64,000 nucleotides of DNA, taken from contig NZ_CP032543.1 of NCBI RefSeq assembly GCF_003610995.1, positions 6,944,001 to 7,008,000 on the forward strand, read 5' to 3'. This document shows, piece by piece, positions 43,835 to 55,200 of this stretch (within the stretch, counting starts at the first letter, position 1; every line of letters begins with the position of its first letter). A model generated the notes under the pieces. That model saw nothing but the letters and a program-made list of their open reading frames with translations. It did not search any database and had not been told where the DNA came from. The translations under genes were made by a program, and so were the position numbers. The stretch comes from Streptomyces griseus subsp. griseus. Its GTDB lineage: Bacteria; Actinomycetota; Actinomycetes; Streptomycetales; Streptomycetaceae.

Positions 43835-46800
43835 GCGTCCTCCTCGGGCAGGTCGATCACACCGGGAGCGACCAGCCCACGGCAGGTGAAGTGGTCTCCC
43901 GGAACCGTCTCCCGCCGCAGCCCCCCGACGCAGACCGACCCCCACAGCGCGGTCATGTCGGCGGCCATGGCGGGCCAGACCGGGGACTCCTCCTCGTGCA
44001 CCAGCAGGCGGGCCTCCCCGGTGTAGATCCCCGGGTCGTGGGCGGCGACGAGGGCCGCCAGCGCACGGCCCCGTACGAGCCGCCCGGCGATCTCGTCGGC
44101 GGTGCGGCCGAGCGCCCCGGCGATCCCGGCGTGGCGCTCCTCGCGCGGGGTCGCGGCGGCCGCGGCGGCCACCTCGCCCACGGCCCGCAGCTCCGGCTCC
44201 TCCCGGTCCGCCAGCGCGGCCAGCGCTCCCGGCGGGATGTCACCGGCCGGGGCGAGCACGGTCAGCGCCCGGCCCAGCGCGGCGGTGTCCGGGTAGCCCA
44301 GGGCGGCCGGGTCAAGCCCCCGGTCCAGGCAGAGCAGCGCCTCTTCGAGCAGGTCGTCGTGGACCGTGGCCGGCAGCGGGTAGCTGCTCAGCAGGGTCAG
44401 CCCGCACACCGGGGCGCCCAGCTCCACGAGTTGCTGCGCCACCGCCAGGGCCAGTACGCCTCCGCTGTGGGCACCGATGAGGTGGAAGGGGCCCGGGCTC
44501 AGCGCGCGTACCTTCGTCACGACGTCCTGGGCCAGGTCCTCCAGGGACTGCCCGTCGGCCACCCGGACCGGGGGCACCACGGCCACCGGGTCGCGTTCGC
44601 CGAGGCCCGCCGCGAGGCGCTCGGCGTCCTCGCCCAGCCCGTCGCCGACCAGGACGTGCACCGGGTTGCCGAGGGCGTCCGCCGCTCCGGCCAGGGTGAG
44701 TCCGTCGCTCCCCCCGCTCTCCTCGGTCCCGGCCCGGCCTTGCTGGAGGAAGGCCGACAGCTCGCGTACGGACGCGCCGCCGAGCAGTTCGCGCAGCAGC
44801 TCGTCGAAGAAGACCTCGGCCGCGGCCGGCACCTGCTCGCGCAGGGCGGTGACGAGCTGGGCGGCGAGCAGCGAATCCCCGCCCAGGGCATAGAAGTTGG
44901 TCTCCAGCGGGACCTCCGTCTCGCGCAGCACCTCCGCGTACACCCCGGCGACACCCAGCTCCAGCTCACCGGCCTCGTGCGGCCCGTCCGACGAGGCCGC
45001 CGCCCCGGCGCCGCGGTGCTGCTCGGCCCAGGCGGCGAGGGTGGCGCGGTCGACCTTGCCGTTGGCGGTAAGCGGTACCGCGTCGAGTACCTCGAAGCGC
45101 GAGGGGATCATCTCCGCCGGGAGCCGCTCGGCGAGCCGCCGGGTCAGCACCTCGGTGTCGACCGGTTCGCGGTCGGTCTTGAAGCGGGCCGCGAAGACAT
45201 GCATGCCGATACGGGCCAGCTCGTCCTCCGGCGCCGGGACGCACAGCTCAAGATCGGCCCCGGCCTCGGCCAGCAGGTCGTCCCACTGGTGGCGGCCGAT
45301 GAACGTCTGGTCCTTGCCGTGCCGTACGTCCTGGAAGTCCCCGGCGGTGGCGTCGAAGAGGAACTCCATCGAGGTCAGGATCTGGTAGTTGTCGCGGGTC
45401 GTCTCGATGAAGACCAGCCACCCGCCGGGCACCAGCGCCTCGCGCATCCGGCGCAGCACCGCGCGGGCGTCCTTCGCGTAGTGCATGACGTTGCCGCAGA
45501 GGATGACGTCCACCGAGTTCGGCTTCACGCCCTGCTCGCGGAACGGCTCGTTGAAGTCGAAGAGGGCGTAGTCGACCCAGGGGTGGTCCGCGAACCGCTC
45601 ACCCGCCTTGTTCAGGAAGAACTGCGACACGTCGCTGAAGGTGTAGCGGACGTTCTCGCCGTCCAGCGCCGGAATCGTGTCGACGCTGGTGCCGCCGACC
45701 CCCGCCCCGACCTCCAGCACCCGCAGCGGCCGCCCGGTGGTGTTGCGCCGCGCCACCCCCAGTACGGTGCTGGTGGCCAGCCGGTTGAGGTAGCGGGAGA
45801 GGAAGCCCTCCATGTAGGCGGCCTCATGGATGCTCAGGTCGCCCTCGGGGAAGAGCATCCGCAGGGGATCGCGCTCGTCGCGCATCAGCTCCGCCAGGTG
45901 GGTGGCGGCGAGCTTGAAGTAGTCCACCAGCTCCGGACGGTCGTTGGCCTCCGGAAGCAGCCGGTCGACCTCGGCCCAGGCCTCCTCGACGTCCTCGGGG
46001 GTGACCAGACGCAGACAGCCGAAGGTGCCGTCCTCGCCCCTGTCCAGGTAGCCGTTCTCCACACACGCGGCCAGCCAGCGGCGCACCAGCCGCTCGTGCT
46101 TGGACGCCACCCGGGCCAGCCGCATCACCTCGGAGGTGGTGTGGCGGGCCGCGGCGTCGGGCCACACGCCCTCCCGGCGCAGGACGTCGACCATGCGGCG
46201 CAGCGCCGCGTCGTCGAGCACGGCCGCGAACTCCACCACCTTGGCCACATCCACCCCGGTACGGATCTCGTCGGCGGCCGTGAGGACTTCGGGCCGCAGG
46301 GTGGCGTCGGCGGCGTGCTCGGCCGGGTCGGTCTGCGCCGGGGAGACGAAGGCGACCAGCCTGCGGTCGTTGCGCTCGCCCTGGGTTGCCACCGCCACCG
46401 CGTCGACCTGCGGGTCGGCGGCCAGGGCCGACTCCACCTCGGCGAGTTCGATGCGGTGGCCGCGGATCTTGACCTGCCGGTCGTCGCGGCCGATGAACTC
46501 GATGGTGCCGTCGGGCAGATAGCGGGCGAGGTCGCCCGTGCGGTAGACCCGTTCGCCGTCCGGCAGCTCCAGGAAGCTCGCGGCGGTCTTCACCGGGTCG
46601 CCGAGGTAGCCCTCGGCCAGGCCCGTACCGGCGATGTGGAGGTCACCGACGACAAGGTCGGGGCTGGGCCGCAGTGAGGCGTCCAGCACATGGAAGCGCT
46701 GGTTCTCCAGCGGAGTGCCGTACGGGATGCTCGGCGCCTGGGGGTCCACCTCGCCGATCGGATGGACGATCGACCAGATCGCCGCCTCGGTTGCGCCGCC

Positions 46801-49233
46801 CAGGCTGAACAGCTCCACCCGGGGAAGGCGGGCGCGGACGGCGTCCGGGAGCGTCACGGGGATCCAGTCGCCCGACATCATGCCCAGCCGGACACCGGCG
46901 AACTCGCGGTTCTCGCCGCGCAGATACTCCTCCAGCAGCATCATCTGGGCCGGCACCGTGTTCAGCACGGTCACACCGTGTCCGGCGATCAGCTCACCCC
47001 AGTGCGAGGGGTCGGTACGGCGCTCCGGGTCGGGGAGCACCAGGGTGCCGCCCCGGCCGAGGACGCCGAAGATGTCGAAGACCGAGAGGTCGAAGCCGAG
47101 GCTGGAGAGCCCCAGCGCGACATCGTGCTCGCCGATCCCGAACCGGCGGCAGACATCGTCGAGGGTGTTCACCGCCGCCCGGTGGCTGATCTCCACCCCC
47201 TTCGGCTCGCCGGTGGAGCCCGAGGTGAAGATGACGTACGCCGAGTCCCCGGCGGCGACCTGCACCGCCTCGGCGCCGGGGGCGGGTGCCCCGGGCAGCC
47301 GGTCCACATCGATGCGCCCGACCCCGGCGGGCAGCTGGGCCCCGACCGAGCTGTGGCCGACCACCAGGCCGACGCCGGCGGACTCGATGATCCTGTTGCG
47401 CCGGGCATCGGGCTGGCCCGCCTCGATCGGGACGTAGGTGCCACCGGCGAGCAGCACCCCGAGCGCCCCGGCGATCTGATCCCACCCCTTCTCCAGCACC
47501 ACCGCGACGCGCTGGTGCGGCTTGTGGCCGTGCCCGGCGAGCGCCGAGGCCACGGCGGCGGCCCGGCCGGTCAGCGTGGCGTAGTCGATGCTCCCGCCAG
47601 GACCGGTCACCGCCGTCGCCTCCGGGCGGCGGCGCGCCTGGTCCATCAGCGCCTGGTGGAGCAGGGACTCGCCCACCGGCCGGGCGGTGTCGTTGACCGC
47701 CGCCCGGCGCCGCGCCTGGTGGTCGGGGAGCGTCAGCGGGTCGCCGTCCCAGGCGCCGTCCTCACCGGCGAGCCGGTGCAGCAGCGTACGGAACGCGGCG
47801 AACATGTCGTCGAGCACCGGGCCGGGCACGGTGTCCTCCCGCGCGTCCCAGTTGACGAGCAGGGCACCCCCGGACTCCATGGCCTGGCAGTCCACCCAGA
47901 CCTGTGGCGTCTGGCTGATGCCGTTGCGGATCTCGGAGCGCATCAGCCCCTGCGGGGCCAGGCCGTCGGAGAGCCCGATGGCGCTGGTGAACACCACGGG
48001 CATCAACGACCCCTGCTGCCCCCGGCGGCGCGTCAGCTCGCGCAGCACCTCCACCCCCGAGAACAGCCGGTGGTCCAGGTCCTCGAAGAGCCGCTCCCCG
48101 GCCATGCGGGCCCGCCCCGCGAAGGTGTCGGCGCAGCCGCCGTCGACGGCCAGCAACTCCACGGAGGTGAAGTCGCCGACGATGGCGCCGACATCGGGGT
48201 GCAGGGGCAGCCTGCTGAGCACCGTCACATCGAGGGTGAAGCGCGGGTTGCGGCTCCAGCGGCCGATGACCTCGGCGTACGCGGCCATCACCGCCGTCGA
48301 CGCGGAGATCCGGTGCTCCCCGGCGCGGGCCTTCAGCGCCGACCAGACGGCGGGCTCCAGGCGCAGCTCGCGGCGGACGAACCCCGCCGGGCCCTGCCGG
48401 CTGGGCCGGGCGACCAGCGGCAGTTCGGGGGCGGGCGGCAGGCTGTCCAGCCGCGCCAGCCAGTAGTCGCGGTCCCGTTCGTAGGCCGGGCCCTGCCGTA
48501 CCGCGCGCTCGGCCCGCAGATAGTCCCGGAACGAGATCGCCGGGGCCGGGAGCTCCGCCTCGGGGTCCTCGTAGAAGGCGCCGAACTCGTCCAGCAGCCG
48601 GTAGATGCTGACATAGTCGGCGATCAGGAAGTCGATCGAGAAGTGCAGGACGGCCCGGTCGGCCAGCTCGGTGACCTCCAGGGTGTACAGCGGGCAGGCG
48701 GTGACGTCCTTGGACTCGTCACAGAGCCGGCCCCGGACCTCGCCGAGCACCTCCTCGCCCGCCGGGCCCGGCAGACCGGTCGCGTCGTGCCAGCCGATGA
48801 CCGGGGCGGGCGGGTCCTCCAGGACCCGCTGGTAGCCGTCGTAGTCGATGACCACGCGCAGCATCTCGTGCCGGTCGACCACCCGGCGCCAGGCCCGCAG
48901 CAGCCGGTTCCGGTCCAGCCCGGCGAACTCCAGCTCCCCGTAGGCGTGGCAGGGCACCGACCCGTACGCGAAGGCGCCCCGGCGGCCCAGCAGGTAGGCC
49001 GACTGGACCTCGGTGAGCGGGAACGGCTCGTGGGAGGAGGCGGGGTCCGGCCGCACCTGCCGCGGGCCGCGCTCGCGCAGCTCCCGCAGTACGTCCTCCC
49101 GCCGTCCGGCGAGGAGCTTCCGGCGCTCGGGGGTCATCGCCCCCTCCGGCCCCCGGAAGCGGAGCCTGCCCCCGTCCTCCCAGAGGTGCAGGCCGACCTG
49201 TTCGAGTTCGCTGATGATGTCGGCGGCGGTCAC
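43831..49233 (-). CDS. NRPS2: docking-Cy-A[MT]-PCP-TE
   Basis: 1800 residues from a GTG at 49233. Order: TubC-like N-terminal docking region (about 1-55); cyclization domain with D-x4-D-x2-S at residues 201-209 (DFLIADYVS); A domain from about 540; a SAM methyltransferase (motif VLEVGAGVGGTS) inserted in the A domain between its late motifs, as in PchF; PCP (ALGGDSLLAAQL); and a C-terminal TE with IGAHSGG. The A pocket reads about D-L-F-N-M-S-L-I-W, near the Cys code DLYNLSLIW. It should add the third Cys, N-methylate the reduced ring and release the product as acid or ring. Confidence 0.93.
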   Translation of the reverse strand: MTAADIISELEQVGLHLWEDGGRLRFRGPEGAMTPERRKLLAGRREDVLRELRERGPRQVRPDPASSHEPFPLTEVQSAYLLGRRGAFAYGSVPCHAYGELEFAGLDRNRLLRAWRRVVDRHEMLRVVIDYDGYQRVLEDPPAPVIGWHDATGLPGPAGEEVLGEVRGRLCDESKDVTACPLYTLEVTELADRAVLHFSIDFLIADYVSIYRLLDEFGAFYEDPEAELPAPAISFRDYLRAERAVRQGPAYERDRDYWLARLDSLPPAPELPLVARPSRQGPAGFVRRELRLEPAVWSALKARAGEHRISASTAVMAAYAEVIGRWSRNPRFTLDVTVLSRLPLHPDVGAIVGDFTSVELLAVDGGCADTFAGRARMAGERLFEDLDHRLFSGVEVLRELTRRRGQQGSLMPVVFTSAIGLSDGLAPQGLMRSEIRNGISQTPQVWVDCQAMESGGALLVNWDAREDTVPGPVLDDMFAAFRTLLHRLAGEDGAWDGDPLTLPDHQARRRAAVNDTARPVGESLLHQALMDQARRRPEATAVTGPGGSIDYATLTGRAAAVASALAGHGHKPHQRVAVVLEKGWDQIAGALGVLLAGGTYVPIEAGQPDARRNRIIESAGVGLVVGHSSVGAQLPAGVGRIDVDRLPGAPAPGAEAVQVAAGDSAYVIFTSGSTGEPKGVEISHRAAVNTLDDVCRRFGIGEHDVALGLSSLGFDLSVFDIFGVLGRGGTLVLPDPERRTDPSHWGELIAGHGVTVLNTVPAQMMLLEEYLRGENREFAGVRLGMMSGDWIPVTLPDAVRARLPRVELFSLGGATEAAIWSIVHPIGEVDPQAPSIPYGTPLENQRFHVLDASLRPSPDLVVGDLHIAGTGLAEGYLGDPVKTAASFLELPDGERVYRTGDLARYLPDGTIEFIGRDDRQVKIRGHRIELAEVESALAADPQVDAVAVATQGERNDRRLVAFVSPAQTDPAEHAADATLRPEVLTAADEIRTGVDVAKVVEFAAVLDDAALRRMVDVLRREGVWPDAAARHTTSEVMRLARVASKHERLVRRWLAACVENGYLDRGEDGTFGCLRLVTPEDVEEAWAEVDRLLPEANDRPELVDYFKLAATHLAELMRDERDPLRMLFPEGDLSIHEAAYMEGFLSRYLNRLATSTVLGVARRNTTGRPLRVLEVGAGVGGTSVDTIPALDGENVRYTFSDVSQFFLNKAGERFADHPWVDYALFDFNEPFREQGVKPNSVDVILCGNVMHYAKDARAVLRRMREALVPGGWLVFIETTRDNYQILTSMEFLFDATAGDFQDVRHGKDQTFIGRHQWDDLLAEAGADLELCVPAPEDELARIGMHVFAARFKTDREPVDTEVLTRRLAERLPAEMIPSRFEVLDAVPLTANGKVDRATLAAWAEQHRGAGAAASSDGPHEAGELELGVAGVYAEVLRETEVPLETNFYALGGDSLLAAQLVTALREQVPAAAEVFFDELLRELLGGASVRELSAFLQQGRAGTEESGGSDGLTLAGAADALGNPVHVLVGDGLGEDAERLAAGLGERDPVAVVPPVRVADGQSLEDLAQDVVTKVRALSPGPFHLIGAHSGGVLALAVAQQLVELGAPVCGLTLLSSYPLPATVHDDLLEEALLCLDRGLDPAALGYPDTAALGRALTVLAPAGDIPPGALAALADREEPELRAVGEVAAAAAATPREERHAGIAGALGRTADEIAGRLVRGRALAALVAAHDPGIYTGEARLLVHEEESPVWPAMAADMTALWGSVCVGGLRRETVPGDHFTCRGLVAPGVIDLPEEDA

Positions 49234-52200
49234 AGGACACCTTCTTCCAGTCGTACGGACGCTTCGTGCTGGTGGCTGCCGGAGATCTCGCCGTCGATGA
49301 CGGCGGCGACCGCGGCGACGGTCGGATGGTTGAAGAGCTGCCGCAGCGAGAGCTCCACGCCGAAGCGCCGCGCGAACCGCTGGATGACCCGGGTGGCGAC
49401 GAGACTGTCGCCGCCCAGGCCGAAGAAGTCGGCCGAGCGGCCCACCTCGGGCGCCGCCAGCAGTTCCGCCCACACCTCGGCCACCGCGCTTTCGGTGCCC
49501 TCGCGCGGCCGGTCGTCGGCGGGCGGCGCCCCCGCCGTGCGGCGTGGGCCGTAGGTGCGGGCGACGGCGGCGCGGTCCACCTTGGCGTTGGCGCTCAGCG
49601 GCAGCCGGTCGACCACGGTGAGGTGCTCGGGGAGCATGTAGGACGGCAGATGCCCGGCCAGCGCGGCCAGCAGCTCCGCCTCGCCCGGTGCCGGTCCGGT
49701 GCCGGGCTCCGGGGTGACGACCGCGGCCAGGCGGCGTGCGCCCGCGCTGCCGTCGACCCAGGCCACGGCGCTCGCGACCCCGTCCAGCTCACGCAGCCGG
49801 GTCTCGATCTCCCCGAGTTCGATCCGGTGGCCGCGCACCTTCACCTGGTGGTCGCGGCGGCCGAGGAACTCCAGGACTCCCGACGGGTGGTACCGGCCCA
49901 GGTCACCGGTGCGGTACCACCTCCCACCGCCGGCCGTCACGAAAGCGGCCGCGGTGCGCCCGGGGTCCCCGCGGTAGCCGAGCGCCACCCCGTCGCCCCC
50001 GATCCACAGCTCGCCGGGGACGAAGTCGGGCCGGTCGCGGCCGTAATCGTCGACGACGCGGAAGCACTGGTTGGCCAGCGGATAGCCGTACGGGATCGAC
50101 ACCCACGCCGGGTCGAGGGCCGTCACCTCGAAGGCGTTCGACCAGATCGAGGCCTCGGTGGCGCCGCCCATGGCGACGAGGAGGGCGTCGGGTGCGGCGG
50201 CCCGGAGCCGGTCGGGCAGGTCCAGCCCCACCCAGTCGCCCGAGACGATCGCCACCCGCAGGGCCGGCAGGCCGGGGCCCGACTCGCAGGCCACCAGCAG
50301 CATGTCGAGGAGGGTCGGCACGGTGTTCCAGACGGTGACCCCGTGCTCGGCGGCGAGCCGGGCCCAGGCGGCAGCCTCCCGCCGGATGTCCTCGGTCAGC
50401 GTCACCAGCGTGCCACCCGCCCCGAGCAGCCCGAACAGGTCGTAGACGGACAGGTCGAAGTCGAGGGCCGACACCTGCAACGCCACATCGCCCGGCCCCA
50501 CGCCGTGGCGGGCGTTCACGTCGTCGATGGTGTTGGCGGCGGCCGCGTGGCTGATCTCCACCCCCTTGGGCTCACCGGTGGAGCCCGAGGTGTAGATGAC
50601 GTACGCGATCCGCCCCGGGTCGACCGGCACGGGCGCCGCCATCGGCTCGGCCCCCATCGCCTCGGCCACCGGTACCAGCCGCAGCGCCTCGTCCCACTCC
50701 TCCCCGGCGTCCGGGCCCGCCCCGACCAGGGCCAGCCGGGCCCCGGCGGAACGCACGATCCGGTTGCGCCGCCCCGCCGGCTGGCCGACTCCCACCGGTA
50801 CGTAGCAGCAGCCGGCGGCGAGAACCCCGAGCACCGCGACCACCTGGTCGGGGCCCTTCGGCAGCGAGACCACCACGGGGTCGCCCGGCCGGGCGCCGAG
50901 CGACAGGAGGTGTCCGGCGACCGCGAGGGCGCGCCCGGCCAGCTCGGCGTAGCTCAGCACGGACCCGGACGCCGAGCGCACGGCGACGGCGTCGGGGGAG
51001 GTGCGGGCGTGGTCGAGGACCGGTTGGTGCAGCGTACGGGAGGGGCGGGCGACGGCCGTGTCGTTGACCCCGGAGCGGACCTTCGCCTGGGCCTCGGGGA
51101 GCCTGATCGGCGGCGCCGGACGCGACCAGTCGCTGTCCGCCAGCTCCACCAGGAGGCGGCGCATCGCCTCCAGGGCCGAAGAGACGACCTGGGGGCTGTA
51201 GAGGCCCTCTACGTGGTCCCAGTTGACGGCCAGACCGCCGTCGCGCTCCACCACCTGGCAGTCCAGGGCCACCTGCGGGCTCTGCGAGAGGCCGCGCCGC
51301 AGCTCGCCGAAGCCGAACGTGAGGTCCTTGAAGTCCGCGCTGACCCCGAGGGTGGAGGTGAACACCACCGGCATCAGCATCTGGCCGCCCCCGGTGCGCC
51401 GGGCCAGCTGCTGGAGCACCCAGGTCGTCGAGACGTTGTTGTGCTCGATGCCCTCCCAGACCTGGCCCTGGAGCCGCCGTACGGTATCGGCCCAGGAGCC
51501 GTCCGGGTCGCTGTGGTGGCCCAGCAGCAGCAACGAGGTGAAGTCGCCCACCACCTGGGCCACTTGCGGGTGCGCATCGCGCCGGTCGAAGACCGTCAGG
51601 TTGAGCGTCAGCGAGGTCTCCGCGCTCCACGCGGCCAGCACCTCGGCGAAGGCGGCCGCCACGACGGTCGACGCGGTCAGCCCCGCCTCGGCGGTCCGGC
51701 GCCGCAGCCGCGCCCAGCTCTCCGGGGAGAGCCGGAACTCGTCCCGCACGAAGCGCGGCCGGTCGACGTGTTCCGGGTCCAGGGCCATGGGCAGCGCGGG
51801 CGCGGCCGGCAGCTCCTCGATCGCGGCCAGCCAGAACTCCTCGTCCCGCGCCCTGGCCGCCGGGTCGGTCCGCCCGGCGAGCAGGTAGTCGCGGAAGGAC
51901 AGCTCCAGGGGCGGGAGTTCCCGGTCGGGGTCGGCGTAGAGCGCAGACAGCTCGGTGAAGATGGTCATGATCGACAGCGCGTCGAGGACGACGTAGTCGA
52001 AGCCGACCCCGAACACGGTGTGCCCGTCGTCGCGCCGCACGGCGCGTACGTCGAACAGTGGCCAGGAGGTCACGTCCAGCACCTGCTGCTCCATGGCCCC
52101 CAGCTCCTCGACCGCCTTCTCGTGGTCGGCGGCGGTGGTGGGGGTGACCGCGAAGCGGTAGTGCGGAACCTCGCGCAGGATCCGCTGTCCGCCCTCGCCG

Positions 52201-55200
52201 TCCAGCACGGCGCGCATCATCTCGTGCCGCCGCACCAGCCGGTTCCAGGCGGCCTCCAGCCGGTCCAGATCGACGTCGTCGCTCTCGAACTCCCAGTACC
52301 AGTAGGACGCGACGCCGCCGAGGGCGTAGCCGGGGTCGCGGCCGAGCCAGTAGGCGCGCTGCACATCGGTGAGCGGGAAGGGCTCGTGGCGGCGGTCCGG
52401 GTCGGCCGGGACGCTCCCGGGAGCGGCGGGCTCGACCGCTTCCAGGGTCGCGGCGAAACCGCCCACCGTGGGCTGGGTGAACAGGTCCCCGAGCCGCCCT
52501 TCGTACCCCTCCCGGCGCAGCGCGGCGAGCATGCGGGTGGCCTGGAGACTGTCGCCGCCGATATGGAAGAAGTTGGTGGTCCTGCCGGCCTCCGTACCGC
52601 CGAGCAGCTCCGTCCAGAGGGCGGCGACGGTCTGCTCCGCCCGGCCGCGCGGCGCGTCGGCCTCGGACGTCCGCTCGCCCAGCGCCTCGGCCAGCAGCCG
52701 CCGGACCTCGGCGCGGTCGACCTTGCCGTTGCGGCTCAGCGGCAGTTCGTCGGTGGCGACGGCACGCGCGGGCACCATGTACTCCGGCACCTGGAGGGCG
52801 GCCGTGGCCAGCACCCCCTCGGTGTCGGCCCCCGCCGGCGTGACCAGCGCGTACAGCGCGCCGCCCTGCTCAGGAACCGGTACGGCGACGACGTCGCGCA
52901 CACCGGGGTGCCGACCCAACGCCCGCTCCACCTCGCCGAGTTCGATGCGGTAGCCGTTGAGCTTGACCTGGAAGTCGGCACGGCCGAGGAACTCGATCAC
53001 GGCGCCCGGCCGGTAGCGGGCCCGGTCGCCGGTCCGGTACCAGCGCCGGCCGTCCGCCCGCACGAACCTCGCCGCGGTCAGGTCGGGGGAGCCCACATAG
53101 CCCCGGGCCACCCCGGCCCCGCCGATCCACAGCTCACCGGCCACCCAGTCGGGCCGGTCCCGGCCGTGCTCGTCGACGATCCGGCAGACCTGGTTGGGCA
53201 GCGGCACGTTGTAGGGGACCGACGTCCAGGCGGGGTCGACCTCCGTGACCTCCTGGACGGTCGAGTGGATCGCGGTCTCGGTGGTGCCGCCCAGCGCGAC
53301 GAACACACTGTCCGGGCGCAGCGCGTGCACCCTGCCCGGCAGGTCGAGTCCCGCCCAGTCGCCCCCGAGCAGCTGGAGCCGGAACGGCCACTCGCGTAGG
53401 TCCGCCCGTGACTCCGCCGTCGTGAGCGCCATGTCCAGCAGCGCGGGAACGCAGTTGAGGACGGTGGCCCGGTTCTCGACCGCCCGGCGCAGCCACACCT
53501 CCGGTGAGCGCCGCTCCTCGTCGCTGATCAGAACCAGCGCGCCGCCGCAGGTGAGGGGGGCGAAGATGTCGAAGACCGACAGATCGAAGTCGAGTGCCGA
53601 CAGGCAGAGGGTGCGGTCGGCGGGGCCTGCCGTGTAGCGCCGGTTCAGCGCGGCCACGGTGTTGCGGGCCGCCGCATGGGTGAGCTCCACGCCCTTGGGC
53701 TCTCCGGTCGACCCGGAGGTGAAGATGACATAGGCCGGGTCGTCGGGCGAGACGGCGGCCGGCCGCTCCAGCAGCGGCACCCCCGGATCGGTGGCGCACC
53801 GCACGTCGACGGTCAGGATCCGGCCCTCGGCGTCCTCGCGGTCCCGGCCGTCGGTCACCGCGAAGCGGGCCCCGGCCCGCTCCTCGACGGTGCGCCTGCG
53901 CGCCTCCGGCTGGTCCGTCCCCACCGGCACATAGGCCGCGCCCAGCGCGTGCACCGCCAGGACGGCGACCACCTGGTCGACGCCCCTGGGCAGCGTGATC
54001 ACGACCCGGTCGCCGGAGGTCACGCCCGCCGTCCGCAGGACATGGGCCAACCGCCGTGCCCGCTCGTCGAGTTCGGCATAGGTCAGCTGCTCGCCGTCGC
54101 CCCAGAGCGCCGCCGGTGCGTCACCGTTCGCGGCGGCCAGCCGGAAGAACTCCTCGTGCAGGGTGCCGCCGGGCAGCTCGGCGCGGGTGTCGTTGGCGTG
54201 CCGGCGCGCCTGGAGCTGCGGTGCGGGCGGCCGGATCGGCAGACTCTCCCACCAAGCGCTGGGCTGCGAGGCGAGCAGCCGTACGCGGTTGACGAAGGTC
54301 TCGAACATCGCCTCGGGGACCCCGGCCTCGAAGAGGTTCTCGGTGGTCTCCCAGTTGATCAGCATGCCGCCCTCGTGCTCGGTCAGCTGGAGGTCGATCC
54401 ACACGCCCGAGGTCTGCGAACTCATCCACACCGGGGCGCCCAGGACCGCACGGGTCGCCTCGTCGAAGAGCTCGCCCAGGCTGAGCGCGCTCGTGAACAC
54501 GGCCCCGGCCCGCTGGTTGGCTCCGGCGGTGGTCCGGGCCAGGTCGCGGAGGACCGATGTGCCCCCGTACGCCGTGTGCGCGGCGTCGCGGCGGTACTGC
54601 TCCTGCACCGCACGGGCCCGCTCGGTGAAGGTGCGGCAGCTGTCGGGCGCCACCCGGAGCAGCAGCAGATCCGTGAAGTCCCCGACCAGGGAGCCCACTT
54701 CGGGGTGGACCGGGATCCGGTTCAGCACCGGCAGGTTGAGCAGGAACTCGGGCCCCTCGCTCCAGGCCGCGAGAGTGTCCGCGTAGGCCGCGGCGACCGC
54801 CATCGACACCGTCAGCCCGCTGCTGCGCGCGTGCTGGGTCAACCGCTGGTACGTCTCCGGGGCCAGCCAGGCGTGGCGCCGCACGGTGTGCACCCGGTCG
54901 ACCCGCTCCGGCGTCACGGCCAGGGGGAGTTGAGGTGCGTTGGGCAGCTCCTCGGCACGGTCGCGCCAGTAGGAGACATCCGCCGGGCGGGGCTCCCGGC
55001 CCGATGCGGCGATGAGCCGGAGGTACTCGGGGAAGGTGAGAGCGGGGCGCGGGGGAGCGGTGTCCGGGTCCCGGTAGTGGCGGGCCAGGTCGCCGATGAC
55101 GATACGGAAACTCGACGCGTCGCAGACGATCATGTCGATGTCGAGGAAGAGCCGGCCCTTCCCGTCCGGCAGCAGCGCCAGCCGCACATCGAGTCCGCCC

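Noticed and set aside
43891..46677. Very long plus-strand frames opposite the NRPS genes (also 46690-49554, 49266-53399, 53676-55973)
   Set aside because: They are shadows of NRPS2 and NRPS1, whose minus-strand frames carry complete domain motifs.
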